Below, one piece after another: positions 27,188 through 36,789 of a stretch of DNA of 53,858 bases. The notes beneath the pieces are model-generated. The model saw only the letters and a list, made by a program, of their open reading frames with translations, searched no databases and was not told the origin of the DNA. The first letter of the stretch is position 1. Each line of letters opens with the position of its first letter. Made by a program: the position numbers and the translations under genes. The DNA is from an uncultured Ardenticatenia bacterium (lineage in GTDB: Bacteria; Chloroflexota; Anaerolineae; 4572-78; NAK82): assembly GCA_937127125.1 (NCBI GenBank), contig CAKZLO010000065.1, forward strand, positions 1 to 53,858, in the 5' to 3' direction.

Positions 27188-28888
27188 CTACAGGTACCCG
27201 TGTTCACGCAGCCAGCGGCGCAAACGTGCCTCGTTCGTCGCGGGAACGAGCACACTGGTAGGGCTAATCTGCTCTCCCAACAATGCTCTGGCGACTGGAT
27301 CGCGGCGCAATTGGGCCAGCTGCCCTGCGTTGGCCAGTCGCAGCACCAACATTCGCTCCAGACGTGCCCTGGGTCCTTGGTGCCAGCGTCTCAATGTCTC
27401 CAATACCTTGCGCGGCACGCGGCCTCCACTGGTGCGTGTCAGGAATCTGGTCAGCTGTTCCACTCGCACGCCCTGGCGTGCCAGCATTTTGACGCCGTCG
27501 GGAGAAAGGCGATAGACAACTGCTGTGGCCTCTTCTTGCCTCACCAGCTCAGCGAAACGTGCCAGCTGGAAGCGTTCGTACAAGCTGGCATGCGGTGCGA
27601 CGCGCACCGTGAAATCCTCGCCAACAACGAAAGCGGGCATAGTGGAAGTAGGGGCCTGCTCCTGAGACCACGTCTTCCCTAACAGTGATGCTGCCCAGTG
27701 GGTTACGCAAAAGGTGTTAGGTGACGCGCCCGGGGCAACACATCCCAGCTCAACCGCGCCGAGCCAGTAGAGCGGCTGCGTAACCAGATGGCGGATTAGA
27801 GCCCCTTCGATTTCATCCCAATGCTCAAAGCCCAGCAACAGGCGGTCGTGCTGATCGCGCAGGTACCACACCGAATAGTCGCCGTCAGGGCGCTGGAAAT
27901 CGGGCTCATAAGTCTTGATGGTGGCAACCAGATCGTCAATGCGCTGCCATGTTCCCGGCGGACACTGCGCCAGGATGTGTAGCACCACCTGGCGCGCTGG
28001 TAAGGGATTACTGCGCCAGTCCGGGGAGGGGAATTTAAGACTGGGGACATGGCGCAGGTCACACCACGTCTCGTCATCGCGCCAGGCAGTCTGCAACACT
28101 GCGAAGCGTTGGGCTGGGGAGCTCTGCAGCCAGCGTCGTGCATTTTCACGCTGCAGCGACAACCGACGCTGGTGATAAGTTGCCAGCCCAGCGGTACGGC
28201 ACAGGTGCAGCAGAAAAGTGAGGCGATTGCTGTCTGTCAAGGATGCTTGATCGGCGGGCAACAGCGACCCCATCATCGCGTGGAGCGCCTTGCGGTGTGC
28301 CGGGGTGGGCAGGTCGTCGTCCTCCAGCGGAACAGCATGGCGGTGTAGATAGACCAGCAGGTTGAACACATCCTCCACCAGAGCAGCTGCTGCACTCAAG
28401 CGCTGTGGCGGTGGCGCCACTGCGGGCAGTGTGGGCGGAGAGGGTGATGGTGACGGCGCAGGCAGCAAGGGTAACACGTCCTGCGGCACGTAGAAGACTT
28501 CTACCATATGCTCGTCAACACGGTGGAACCCCTGAAAGATCAGCCCGCGATAGTAGAGTGCTTCCGTGGCATTGGCCGGTTCCATCCATGGGCGCTCGCG
28601 CTGCATGCGACCAGGGCCCATAGCGCGCACAGTGCCAAATCGTCGGGCGAAACGGGGGCTTTCCATCCAGCCACCCGCACGCTGCAGAGCACTTAATGCC
28701 TCGCGCGCCTCCACAGGGAGTTCAGCGAGGGCAAGAGCCAGCGAAGTCGGGGCGAGGAGCTGCTCGGCCAATTCGCGTGCTGCGTGAAGCGGGTTCTGGC
28801 TGCTGAGAGTGGCACCGCGCACGCTCGCCAGTGCATTGAGCAAGACAATGTCATAATCCACCAGCGACGCGAGCAAGGTGCGCTTCAT
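27188..28888 (-). CDS. XPB/Ssl2 helicase-associated domain protein
   Basis: 566 residues. It resembles the N-terminal domain found on bacterial XPB-type helicases and on stand-alone proteins in Actinobacteria and Chloroflexota (Helicase_C_3-like). Indicators are the N-terminal leucine-rich LVDYDIVLLNALASVRG, ALSALQRAGGWMESPRFARRFGTVRAMGPGR and the C-terminal YRLSPDGVKMLARQGVRVEQLTRFL...GRVPRKVLETLRRW. No Walker motif is seen, so it is not itself a helicase. It begins about 21 bp after the response regulator stop and is probably co-transcribed with it. Function is unknown; a DNA- or protein-binding regulatory role is inference. An in-frame GTG lies one codon upstream at 28891. Confidence 0.55.
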   Translation of the reverse strand: MKRTLLASLVDYDIVLLNALASVRGATLSSQNPLHAARELAEQLLAPTSLALALAELPVEAREALSALQRAGGWMESPRFARRFGTVRAMGPGRMQRERPWMEPANATEALYYRGLIFQGFHRVDEHMVEVFYVPQDVLPLLPAPSPSPSPPTLPAVAPPPQRLSAAAALVEDVFNLLVYLHRHAVPLEDDDLPTPAHRKALHAMMGSLLPADQASLTDSNRLTFLLHLCRTAGLATYHQRRLSLQRENARRWLQSSPAQRFAVLQTAWRDDETWCDLRHVPSLKFPSPDWRSNPLPARQVVLHILAQCPPGTWQRIDDLVATIKTYEPDFQRPDGDYSVWYLRDQHDRLLLGFEHWDEIEGALIRHLVTQPLYWLGAVELGCVAPGASPNTFCVTHWAASLLGKTWSQEQAPTSTMPAFVVGEDFTVRVAPHASLYERFQLARFAELVRQEEATAVVYRLSPDGVKMLARQGVRVEQLTRFLTRTSGGRVPRKVLETLRRWHQGPRARLERMLVLRLANAGQLAQLRRDPVARALLGEQISPTSVLVPATNEARLRRWLREHGYL

Positions 28889-28912
28889 CACTGCTGTCGC
28901 TGCACTCCGTGC

Positions 28913-29581
28913 TCAGGAGGGCTGCCGCCCTGCCTGCAGGAAGAGGAGCACTGCCATCACGCGCGGGTTGTGACTTGCTTCGGAAGTGAGTCCCAGCTTG
29001 CCAAAAATGTTGTTGACGTGACTTTCCACGGTGCGCTCGCTGATGCACAGCTTGCGCGCGATGCTGATGTTCGTGTACCCCTCTGCCATCAAGCCAAGCA
29101 CTTCCATCTCGCGGCTGGTGAGCTCGCTGAAGCGCGAATCGGGAGTCGCAGATGCCAGGCGAATCAACTCGTCCTGGATCTCGGGCGCCAGAATGGCACC
29201 GCCCTCCGCTACGACCTGAATGGCACGGTGCAGCTCCTCCGGCTCGCTGAGTGTTGTCTTGAGCAAATATGCTTTGCCAGCGGTGCCACTGCGCAGAAAT
29301 GCTTCGGCATACTGCCGTTCACTGTAGTGTGAGAAGAGCACCAGCCCGGTACGCGGTGCAAAGGCGCGAATGCGCTCGGCTGCTTGGATCCCGTTCAGCT
29401 TAGGCATCTGAATGTCGAGCAGCACCACGTCCGGCTGCAGACGCTGCGCCGCCTCCACCGCTTCTTCTCCATCGGCGACTGCACCTACCACCTCGATGTC
29501 AGGCATCTCGCTCAGCACGTGCACATAGGTGTCTCGCAGAATCTTCTGATCTTCTGCCACTAACACGCTGATGGGCGCCAT
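28913..29581 (-). CDS. NarL/FixJ-type two-component response regulator
   Basis: 222 residues. The receiver domain (1-120) has the acidic pair Glu10-Asp11, the phosphoacceptor Asp56 (LLDIQMP) and Lys108. The LuxR-type helix-turn-helix (about 150-210) reads LTSREMEVLGLMAEGYTNISIARKLCISERTVESHVNNI. It should bind DNA as a dimer after phosphorylation. No histidine kinase gene is in the window, so its input is unknown. AGGAGATG precedes the ATG. It heads a unit with the XPB-like gene and possibly hutU, and is divergent from the penicillin-binding protein gene 277 bp away; no promoter pair in that gap is convincing. Confidence 0.93.
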   Translation of the reverse strand: MAPISVLVAEDQKILRDTYVHVLSEMPDIEVVGAVADGEEAVEAAQRLQPDVVLLDIQMPKLNGIQAAERIRAFAPRTGLVLFSHYSERQYAEAFLRSGTAGKAYLLKTTLSEPEELHRAIQVVAEGGAILAPEIQDELIRLASATPDSRFSELTSREMEVLGLMAEGYTNISIARKLCISERTVESHVNNIFGKLGLTSEASHNPRVMAVLLFLQAGRQPS

Positions 29582-29858
29582 TGCATCTCCTCGTCTCTTG
29601 CACCTGGATGGGTCGCGCGCAATCGCTGCGCGCTATGCATAACAATGACTATGGTACAGCTGCTTCCCTCTTGCCCGGAAGGATATGCGCTATGCCTTGT
29701 TCCCCCTTCTCTCCCAAGAGGGGCAATTGAGAGCAATGAAAATGTATCACATCGATAGTTTAGCATAATACAAGCAGGGATACAATCCGTCAGGTTGAGG
29801 CTTTATATTCTCGGTTATGCCTCTGTACTTTTTATGTAATGTATGGTATCATGGAGAT

Positions 29859-32036
29859 ATGAGGAGCACCTGGTCGCGACGAGCTTTTCTGAAGCTGCTG
29901 CTCAGCACATTGGCTGCTGGCTGTGCGGCACACACCGACGAACCGGGAGCGCGGTCGGTTCGTGCGCCGGATGCTGGAGTTTCTGCGTTGCCTCCTGCTA
30001 CCCCACCGCCTTCCTCTTTGTCCTCGTCTACTCCCACCCCGCTACCCTCGTCGGACGGCACAGCGGTTGCCTTTCTCTCTGCCTGGACATCGGGCGACTA
30101 TGTGACGATGTACGACCTGCTGTGCCAGGCGGACCGCAACACGATTCCCTTCGAGGCCTTTCGAGAGCGCTACCTCAAAGCACAGACAGAGGCGACTGTG
30201 ACTGCCATTCAGAATGAGCTGCGCGCAGTCCTGACTCAGGGGAGCAGTGCCAGCGCCAGCTTTCGCACTGTGTGGCAGACTAACCTGTTCGGTCCGCTGA
30301 GTTTCGACAATGTGCTGCCGATGGTGTGGGAGGAAGGGCGCTGGGCGGTGGACTGGTCCTCTACGTTGGTGTTGCCAGCGCTGGGCGATGACCTGACGCT
30401 GGTGTTGCTCAACCGGTCTGCGACGCGCGGCAACATCTATGATCGCAATGGCCTGGGATTGGCGGTTCAGGGCAAAATGGTGGAAATCGGTGTGGTGCCC
30501 GGCAGGTTGCCCGACGATCCCAGCAATGTGATCGCGCAACTGAGTGTCATTACTGGCGTCACCCCACAGACGATTCGCAAGAAGATCGAGGCAGCGCGAC
30601 CTGAATGGTTCGTCTCGATCGCCCATGTGAGGCCGGAAGTGAGCATCAACAACGATGATCTGCTGCGCCAGCTACCGGGTGTGGAACGTCGCGAGAGCAC
30701 TGTTCGCGCTTATACCAATGGCAGTCTGGCGGCGCATTTGGTTGGCTATTTGGGCGCGATTATGGCTGAAGATCTGCCCACTTGGCGCGCGCGCGGCTAC
30801 CGTGGTGACGAAATGGTGGGCCGCTCGGGTGTCGAAGGTTGGGGTGAGGCGATATTGGCTGGCAAACGTGGTGGCCGTCTGGTGACCCTGACGCGACAGA
30901 ACCGGGAAGCGTCTTTGGTGGCAGAGGTGCCGCCGCGCCCTGGCGACAACATCTATCTCTCTATTGACAAGGGATTGCAAGCAGATGCCGAGAACATCTT
31001 AGGGCAGCGCCTGGGTGCCATTGTGGTGTTGGATGCCAACTCCGGTTTTGTGCTGGCGATGGCCAGCTATCCACGCTTCGACCCCAATCTCTTCGTCAGC
31101 GGCATCGATGCCGCGACGTGGGCTGCTCTCGGCAACGATCCCAATCGGCCATTTTTGGAGCGGGGTACTCAGGGTGTGTATCCACCTGGCTCAGTCTTCA
31201 AAGTGGTGACGATGATGGCAGGGATGGAGAAACTGGGCCTGACCCGTGACACCACTTATACCTGCCTGGGCACCTGGAACAAGCTGGGCAGCGCCTTTGT
31301 CAAAACGTGCTGGCTCAAATCAGGTCACGGCACAATTAATCTTCAGGACGGTCTGACCCAGTCGTGCGATGTGGTTTTCTACGAGATTGGCCTGGCATTG
31401 CACAACAGCGATCCTCAGATCCTCCCGGATATGGCTCGTGCATGCGGACTGGGCAAGCCTACCGGCATCACTGGCATTCAGGAGGTGACAGGGCTGGTGC
31501 CGGATCGCGCCTGGAAATTGAGCGAACGCGCTGAGAGCTGGTTCCCAGGTGACACGGTCAATCTCGCCATCGGCCAAGGTTTCCTGCTCACCACCCCTTT
31601 GCAAATCGCCAATCTGATGGCTGCCATCGCCAACGGTGGTCGCATCTATCGCCCCCAGCTTGTCCTGCGTATCGTGGAGCGCTCCGGCCAGGAACGCATT
31701 ATGCAGCCAGAAGTGTTGGGCAGCCTGCCTGTCAGCGCGCAGAATCTGGTGGTCATCCGCGAGGCCTTGACGAACGTGACGCGGCCGCCGCGGGGCACGG
31801 CGCGCGAAGCTTTCGTTGGCGCCGGGTTCACCGCCGCAGGCAAGACTGGCACCGCGGAGAGCGGCCAGGAGAAACCCCACGCCTGGTTTGCCGGCTATGT
31901 GCCCGCCGAGTCGCCTCAGGTAGCCATTGCTGTGGTCCTTGAGCATGCCGGTGAGGGCGCCAAGGAAGCTGCTCCGCTCTTCCGCCAGATGGTAGAAGCT
32001 TATCTGGCGCGCCAAGGTGCCACCGCAGTGCGCTGA
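29859..32036 (+). CDS. Class B penicillin-binding protein with MecA-like NTF2 domain, lipoprotein
   Basis: 725 residues. A Tat-like start, SRRAFLK, leads into the lipobox LAAGC (Cys22). A Ser/Pro linker is followed by an NTF2-like MecA_N domain (about 60-165), a PBP dimerisation domain (about 180-340), and a transpeptidase domain with SxxK at Ser445-Lys448, Ser502-Cys-Asp504 and KTGT at 662-665. The SxD in place of SxN also occurs in PBP2-type enzymes. It cross-links peptidoglycan outside the membrane and is the beta-lactam target. MecA-like NTF2 domains occur in PBPs with low drug affinity, but resistance cannot be inferred here. It starts a unit with trmD. Confidence 0.92.
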   Translation: MRSTWSRRAFLKLLLSTLAAGCAAHTDEPGARSVRAPDAGVSALPPATPPPSSLSSSTPTPLPSSDGTAVAFLSAWTSGDYVTMYDLLCQADRNTIPFEAFRERYLKAQTEATVTAIQNELRAVLTQGSSASASFRTVWQTNLFGPLSFDNVLPMVWEEGRWAVDWSSTLVLPALGDDLTLVLLNRSATRGNIYDRNGLGLAVQGKMVEIGVVPGRLPDDPSNVIAQLSVITGVTPQTIRKKIEAARPEWFVSIAHVRPEVSINNDDLLRQLPGVERRESTVRAYTNGSLAAHLVGYLGAIMAEDLPTWRARGYRGDEMVGRSGVEGWGEAILAGKRGGRLVTLTRQNREASLVAEVPPRPGDNIYLSIDKGLQADAENILGQRLGAIVVLDANSGFVLAMASYPRFDPNLFVSGIDAATWAALGNDPNRPFLERGTQGVYPPGSVFKVVTMMAGMEKLGLTRDTTYTCLGTWNKLGSAFVKTCWLKSGHGTINLQDGLTQSCDVVFYEIGLALHNSDPQILPDMARACGLGKPTGITGIQEVTGLVPDRAWKLSERAESWFPGDTVNLAIGQGFLLTTPLQIANLMAAIANGGRIYRPQLVLRIVERSGQERIMQPEVLGSLPVSAQNLVVIREALTNVTRPPRGTAREAFVGAGFTAAGKTGTAESGQEKPHAWFAGYVPAESPQVAIAVVLEHAGEGAKEAAPLFRQMVEAYLARQGATAVR

Positions 32037-32059
32037 AGGATGTCAGGCACGAGGTGCAT

Positions 32060-32827
32060 ATGCATTTCGATATCTTCACCCTCTTCCCGGAAATGTTTCA
32101 GGGCGTCTTCGAGTGCAGCATCATCCAGCGCGCTCGCCAGGCTGGGCTGGTGAGCATTGCATTGCACAACATTCGCGATTACGCTCCGGGCAAGCATCGC
32201 GTAACGGACGATGTGCCCTATGGCGGAGGCGGCGGCATGGTGATGAAACCGGAGCCGATCTGGAACGCAGTGGAAGCCGTGCTGGGATATGATCCTACCG
32301 GTCGCAAGGACGTGCCCATCATTCTGTTGAGTCCTCAGGGGCGACTTTTCACCCATGCAGTGGCGCGCGAACTGGCTCAACAGCCACGCTTGCTGCTCAT
32401 CTGTGGGCGCTATGAGGGTGTGGACGAGCGCGTGCGTCGCTATCTTGCCACAGATGAAATCTCCATCGGCGACTATGTCCTCTCCGGTGGAGAGATCCCG
32501 GCGATGGTGTTGGTGGACGCCATCGTGCGCTGGGCTCCTGGTGTGTTGGGTGATCCGGATGCTCCGCTGGACGATTCTCATGCCAGCGGCCTGCTGGAAT
32601 ATCCCCATTACACCCGGCCGGCGATCTATCGGGGGTTCGAGGTGCCCGCCGTGTTGCGCTCGGGCCACCATGCCGAAATCGCCCGGTGGCGACGTCAGGA
32701 GGCGCTGCGTCGCACCCACGAACGTCGTCCTGACCTGTTGGCGCACGCCCCACTCACTCAAGCGGATCGTGAGTTTCTGGCCCAACTGGAGCGCGAGGCA
32801 GCTGAAAGCGCTCAGACAGAGCTGTGA
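32060..32827 (+). CDS. trmD: tRNA (guanine-N1-)-methyltransferase
   Basis: 255 residues. TrmD adds a methyl group to N1 of G37 next to the anticodon, using SAM, and prevents frameshifting. It shows the N-terminal [29 protein letters not shown], the trefoil-knot SAM site [12 protein letters not shown] and [10 protein letters not shown]. The ATG at 32060 lies after GAGGTG; an in-frame GTG two codons upstream is part of that ribosome site. The gene is not in its usual rpsP-rimM-trmD-rplS setting. It follows the PBP gene by 23 bp and overlaps the DUF72 gene by 4 bp. Confidence 0.96.
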   Translation: MHFDIFTLFPEMFQGVFECSIIQRARQAGLVSIALHNIRDYAPGKHRVTDDVPYGGGGGMVMKPEPIWNAVEAVLGYDPTGRKDVPIILLSPQGRLFTHAVARELAQQPRLLLICGRYEGVDERVRRYLATDEISIGDYVLSGGEIPAMVLVDAIVRWAPGVLGDPDAPLDDSHASGLLEYPHYTRPAIYRGFEVPAVLRSGHHAEIARWRRQEALRRTHERRPDLLAHAPLTQADREFLAQLEREAAESAQTEL

Positions 32828-33552
32828 ACAGCCATTGCCGCATTGGCACATCGGGTTGGATCTATCACCACTGGCGTGGGGTATTCTATCCCGATACCCT
32901 CGCGGGGAAAAACTGGTACAGCTATTATGCCGCTCACTTCGACACGGTCGAGATCAACTATTCCTTCTACCGGCTGCCTTCCGAAGCCGCTTTTGACCGC
33001 TGGCGTGTTCAGGCACCGCACGGCTTCTTGTATTCTCTCAAAGCGAATCGCTATCTGACCCACCTGAAACGCCTGAAGGATGTGGAAGTTCCTTTGGAGC
33101 GTTTCGTCTCTCGCGCACGTCGCCTGGGCGACAGATTGGGCGCCATCCTCTGGCAGTTGCCGCCACACTGGCCCGCTGATCCGGCTCGCCTGCACCGCTT
33201 TGCCGCGCTGTTGCCCACTGAGCTTCAGCATGCTTTTGAGTTTCGCGATCCGCGCTGGTTTACTCCGGCGGTGCGCGAAGTGCTGGAGCAATTTGGTCTG
33301 GGGTTCTGCATATTTCATATGCCAGGTATCACCTGTCCACTGTGGGTCACTGGTCGGACGATCTACCTGCGTTTCCACGGCACGGAGGCAGAATACTGCG
33401 GCCGCTACGGCGAAGAGGGTCTCACAATGTGGGCAGCTCGCATCCGCGAATGGCTTGCGGCCGGCCACTTCGTGTATGCCTACTTCAACAATGATGCGTG
33501 GGGACACGCCGTCCAAGATGCCCTGTTGCTGCGCCAGCTGGTAAGCGAGTGA
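32824..33552 (+). CDS. DUF72 (YecE-like) protein
   Basis: 242 residues, a (beta/alpha)-barrel family of unknown function found widely in bacteria. It begins [20 protein letters not shown], the family signature, and continues with [19 protein letters not shown] and [17 protein letters not shown]. The GTG start overlaps the trmD stop in a GTGA, indicating translational coupling. Family members are thought to bind nucleic acid or nucleotides, but no activity is proven. It is cytoplasmic. The stretch after it to 33717 holds nothing that I recognise. Confidence 0.88.
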   Translation: MNSHCRIGTSGWIYHHWRGVFYPDTLAGKNWYSYYAAHFDTVEINYSFYRLPSEAAFDRWRVQAPHGFLYSLKANRYLTHLKRLKDVEVPLERFVSRARRLGDRLGAILWQLPPHWPADPARLHRFAALLPTELQHAFEFRDPRWFTPAVREVLEQFGLGFCIFHMPGITCPLWVTGRTIYLRFHGTEAEYCGRYGEEGLTMWAARIREWLAAGHFVYAYFNNDAWGHAVQDALLLRQLVSE

Positions 33553-33717
33553 TTGCCGTCCCTGCTACTGTGCTGAGAGCCTGTTCCCCGGATGGCATCG
33601 AGAACGGCTTCCACTTTATCCTGCGCTTGCTGAGCGTCCCTAATAAGTGCCGGAGATGTCTCTTTTCGAACCCGTTGGCTCACCGGCTGATCGACTTGTG
33701 ACGCAACACGCGGGCGC

Positions 33718-35370
33718 TCACGGCAGAGTCGCATTCTTCACGATGGGAAAGAGTATCACTTGGTACAGCTGGGGCACGTAATGGAAAGTCGCACGAACGC
33801 TCACCGGGAGGGGACGCGCTCCGATCGCAGTGATACTGGTGATTACCAGCGTTGTCTGATAGGTGCCATAGGTGATAGGACGTGTGGAGTTGAGCGTCAA
33901 CGTTGCGGGTGCCGCGGCAGAGACGCTGCCAGAAGCTGCTTCCGCAATGGACAGCCAGCTCACCGGCGGCGTAATCGTAGCGGTCCACGTGATTGGTTGC
34001 GTGCTGGGGGTGGTGAGAGTAATCTGCTGTTGTGCTGGCACTGGCCCCTTGTCTGGGTCGGCCAGGAAGGTGGCCTGCATTGGGGTGGCACTCACCTTTA
34101 CATGCGCGTTCAGCGTACGCCAAGCATTGATGCGCCCAACGCCAAAGTAGATATCCTTGCCCGGGCTGCCCAGATCGTCGGCTTTTGATTCGATCAGCGT
34201 GCGCACTTGCGCTGCCGAAAGGCCATTGTCCGCTGACCAGAGCAAGGCGGCCAGCCCGCTGACAAATGCGGTGGCCATCGAGGTGCCGCTGAGCTCTCCA
34301 TAGGTGTCATTTGGCAGAGTGCTGTAGATGCTCATGCCTGGTGCTGCTACGTCCACATAAGGATGGTACTCGGAGAAGTAGGCACGGCCGTCGTTTGAAT
34401 CGGTCGCTGCCACGGCGACCACGTTGTCGTAAGCGCCCGGGTACATCACTGGATTGATCAGTCCGTTGCAACCGCTTCCCCCCGTGGCACAATTGCCGGC
34501 TGCCGCTATCACCAACCGTCCAAGGCTCACTGCATAATCAACAGCCTCGCTCATAGTAGAGCTGTGCTGAGTACCCCCCAGGCTCAGGTTGATGATGCGG
34601 GCGCCTTCGTCCACCGCATATTTGATACCCTCCGCCAGATCGGAGTAGCTCCCCTGGCCATTATGATCGAGCACCTTCACCGGCAGCAAGCGAGCCGCCC
34701 ACGCCACGCCCGCCACGCCGACGCCGTTGTTGGTACACGCGGCAGCGATGCCGGCCACATGCGTACCGTGGCCGTAGTCATCCTGCGGGTCGTCGTCGCC
34801 GTTCACAAAGTCTTTGCCGGGCAGCAGCTTGTTGGAGCAGGCAAAATCGGGGTGATCCCGATCGATGCCGCTGTCCACGATGGCAATGACGATGCCCGCG
34901 CCGCCTGTGGTGCTGGCGATGTCCCATGCTTTAGGCGCCTGAATCTTGGGGAGACCCCACTGCAATCCCCAACCCGGATCGTTGGGAATGGTGTCCATGG
35001 CGTAGACCAGATAATCGGGCTCGGCGTAGAGCACGTCGGCACGGGCACGCAGCCGGGCTACTGTCTCTAATTCCTCGCCTGGTGTCACTTCCACCTCGAG
35101 CACGTCCAGGCCAGAGATGGTTCCGCGAACGCGCAAGCCGTGCTGCGCCAGCTTGTCCTGCGCGGCAGCGAGGCCGCCCGTGGACGGCTTGAATTTGACC
35201 AGCACGCGGCCCGGCACGAATTTGTCGGCAGGTTTTGGCTTCGGACGCTCGTCTGGGGGACGTGCCATGGCAGCCCCGCCAAGCGCGCTGACGAACGCCA
35301 CGATGAGCACCAGCGACACAGCGCGATGAACGATGCGCAACAGCAAGGCAAGACGATGAGCTCGCAGCAT
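33718..35370 (-). CDS. Secreted subtilisin-like serine protease (S8) with beta-rich C-terminus
   Basis: 550 residues. A signal peptide ends near Ala36. A fervidolysin-like propeptide covers about 50-125. The S8 catalytic domain has Asp166 (IVDSGID), His201 (YGHGTHVAG), oxyanion Asn293 (AAGN) and Ser364 (SGTSMA). A C-terminal Ig/BACON-like beta domain spans about 430-540. It is an exported protease that should self-process. There is no ribosome site, because the -10 box ends only 10 bp before the ATG, so the transcript looks leaderless. Family members degrade extracellular proteins. Confidence 0.93.
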   Translation of the reverse strand: MLRAHRLALLLRIVHRAVSLVLIVAFVSALGGAAMARPPDERPKPKPADKFVPGRVLVKFKPSTGGLAAAQDKLAQHGLRVRGTISGLDVLEVEVTPGEELETVARLRARADVLYAEPDYLVYAMDTIPNDPGWGLQWGLPKIQAPKAWDIASTTGGAGIVIAIVDSGIDRDHPDFACSNKLLPGKDFVNGDDDPQDDYGHGTHVAGIAAACTNNGVGVAGVAWAARLLPVKVLDHNGQGSYSDLAEGIKYAVDEGARIINLSLGGTQHSSTMSEAVDYAVSLGRLVIAAAGNCATGGSGCNGLINPVMYPGAYDNVVAVAATDSNDGRAYFSEYHPYVDVAAPGMSIYSTLPNDTYGELSGTSMATAFVSGLAALLWSADNGLSAAQVRTLIESKADDLGSPGKDIYFGVGRINAWRTLNAHVKVSATPMQATFLADPDKGPVPAQQQITLTTPSTQPITWTATITPPVSWLSIAEAASGSVSAAAPATLTLNSTRPITYGTYQTTLVITSITAIGARPLPVSVRATFHYVPQLYQVILFPIVKNATLP

Positions 35371-35379
35371 AATGCGAGC

Positions 35380-35407
35380 ATTATATAGTGAAAAGGTGCC
35401 ATATCAA
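35380..35407 (-). promoter_or_regulatory. Sigma70-type promoter for the subtilase, leaderless
   Basis: On the minus strand TTGATA (35402-35407) and TATAAT (35380-35385) are 16 bp apart. The expected transcription start is near 35373, within 2-3 nt of the ATG at 35370. Confidence 0.65.
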
Positions 35408-35449
35408 AATGAAAAATGTCTGTCTACGGGTGTCTGGGATGGTTTGCGC

Positions 35450-35478
35450 TTGTCAATCTCATGGCTCTTTGGTATTGT
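35450..35478 (+). promoter_or_regulatory. Sigma70-type promoter for the ZIP transporter gene
   Basis: TTGTCA (35450-35455) and TATTGT (35473-35478) are 17 bp apart. The start lies back to back with the subtilase promoter, about 43 bp between the two -35 boxes. Confidence 0.5.
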
Positions 35479-35528
35479 TACGCCTCAGTCCAGGCTGAAA
35501 CTTTGCAGTATGAACGGAGAGGTGTGCG

Positions 35529-36347
35529 ATGATCATGGCATGGATTGAAACGCTGAATCCTATTTTGCAGGCGCTGTTGGCCACCTGTTTCACCTGGTTT
35601 CTGACCGCAGTAGGCGCCGGGTTGGTTTTCTTTTTTAAAGATGTGAACAAGCAGTTGCTCAACGGTATGTTGGGCTTTGCCGCCGGTGTCATGATAGCAG
35701 CGAGCTACTGGTCGCTGCTGGCGCCGGCGATTGCGCTCGCGGAGGAGGAAGGCTCTCTGCCTGCCTGGTTACCGGTGGCCCTTGGGTTTCTGGCGGGCGG
35801 TGGCTTCCTGTGGCTGGTGGATCGTCTGCTGCCGCACCTGCACCTGGGTTTCCCGCTCAGCGAGGCGGAAGGTATCAAGACGAGTTGGCAGCGCAGCATC
35901 CTGTTGGTGCTGGCGATCACGCTGCACAACTTCCCTGAAGGGCTGGCGGTTGGGGTGGCATTTGGCGCCTTAGCGAACAACATTGCGGGTGCATCATTGG
36001 CCGGCGCAGCAGCTTTGGCGCTCGGCATCGGCCTGCAGAACCTGCCCGAAGGGGCCGCCGTGTCGGTGCCGCTACGGCGTGAGGGAATGAGCCGTCTGAA
36101 AAGCTTCTGGTTCGGCCAGCTGTCGGCAGTGGTGGAACCCGTGGCCGGTGTGTTGGGGGCAGCTGCTGTGGTATTGGCGCGCCCTATCCTGCCTTATGCG
36201 CTGGCCTTCGCCGCCGGAGCGATGATCTATGTTGTGGTGGAGGAGCTCATTCCCGAGTCCCAGCTTGAACAAAGCACCCATTTTGCCACGGTGGGTACCA
36301 TGGCAGGCTTTGCCGTGATGATGATTCTGGATGTTGCGTTGGGCTGA
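35529..36347 (+). CDS. ZIP-family divalent metal transporter
   Basis: 272 residues with about eight membrane segments. The two metal-binding helices contain [14 protein letters not shown] and [14 protein letters not shown], matching ZIP (zupT-like) transporters that import zinc and related ions across the cytoplasmic membrane. In the second helix the usual His is Gln-Asn (LQNLPEG), as in several bacterial ZIPs. GGAGAGG upstream supports the ATG. It is followed about 110 bp later by the amphi-Trp gene. The exact metal is not readable. Confidence 0.92.
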   Translation: MIMAWIETLNPILQALLATCFTWFLTAVGAGLVFFFKDVNKQLLNGMLGFAAGVMIAASYWSLLAPAIALAEEEGSLPAWLPVALGFLAGGGFLWLVDRLLPHLHLGFPLSEAEGIKTSWQRSILLVLAITLHNFPEGLAVGVAFGALANNIAGASLAGAAALALGIGLQNLPEGAAVSVPLRREGMSRLKSFWFGQLSAVVEPVAGVLGAAAVVLARPILPYALAFAAGAMIYVVVEELIPESQLEQSTHFATVGTMAGFAVMMILDVALG

Positions 36348-36455
36348 GCCCATGCGCCTACGGGAGCGCGGTGTAAACACGTTGCGTGTGAATCCTATGT
36401 GCTGTGAGGCGACGTCGCTGTTGGGGCGCATCAAAGGAGAACATGGAGGTGGCTG

Positions 36456-36698
36456 GTGAGCGAGGAGATAACGTTGTTCGAAAGCACAGAGCAGAAGAGT
36501 CGTCCAGACGTGAGCGCATTCCTGCAGCAGCTGGCCGAGCAGATGGCGGAAGGCCGGATCGTGTTACGCCAGGGACAAAAAGAGGTCGTGTTGCAGCTCC
36601 CTGCTACGCTAACTCTCGAGGTGCAGGTGGAAGATGAAGACAAAGGCACCCGAGGTATCCAGCGCAGTCTGGAGGTGGAGATCAAATGGTTTGGTTGA
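36456..36698 (+). CDS. Amphi-Trp domain protein
   Basis: 80 residues matching the small amphi-Trp family, named for an amphipathic C-terminal strand ending in Trp. Here EITLFESTEQKSR begins the domain and the C-terminus is LEVEIKWFG. The protein starts at a GTG with GGAGGT five bases upstream. It is acidic and soluble. Function is not known. It lies downstream of the ZIP gene on the same strand. The 90 bp to the next, converging gene show no clear terminator. Confidence 0.8.
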   Translation: MSEEITLFESTEQKSRPDVSAFLQQLAEQMAEGRIVLRQGQKEVVLQLPATLTLEVQVEDEDKGTRGIQRSLEVEIKWFG

Positions 36699-36789
36699 CG
36701 AAGTCACCACGCTCGAGCAGATCTGCCCGACGCCCGGCGACATGGCCTGAAGTACCCTGTGATTTGTGGTGCCCGCTGTCACGCTGACT

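Noticed and set aside
31362-31370. S-C-D in place of SxN in the penicillin-binding protein
   Set aside because: The SxD form also occurs in PBP2-type enzymes, so it is not evidence of inactivation.
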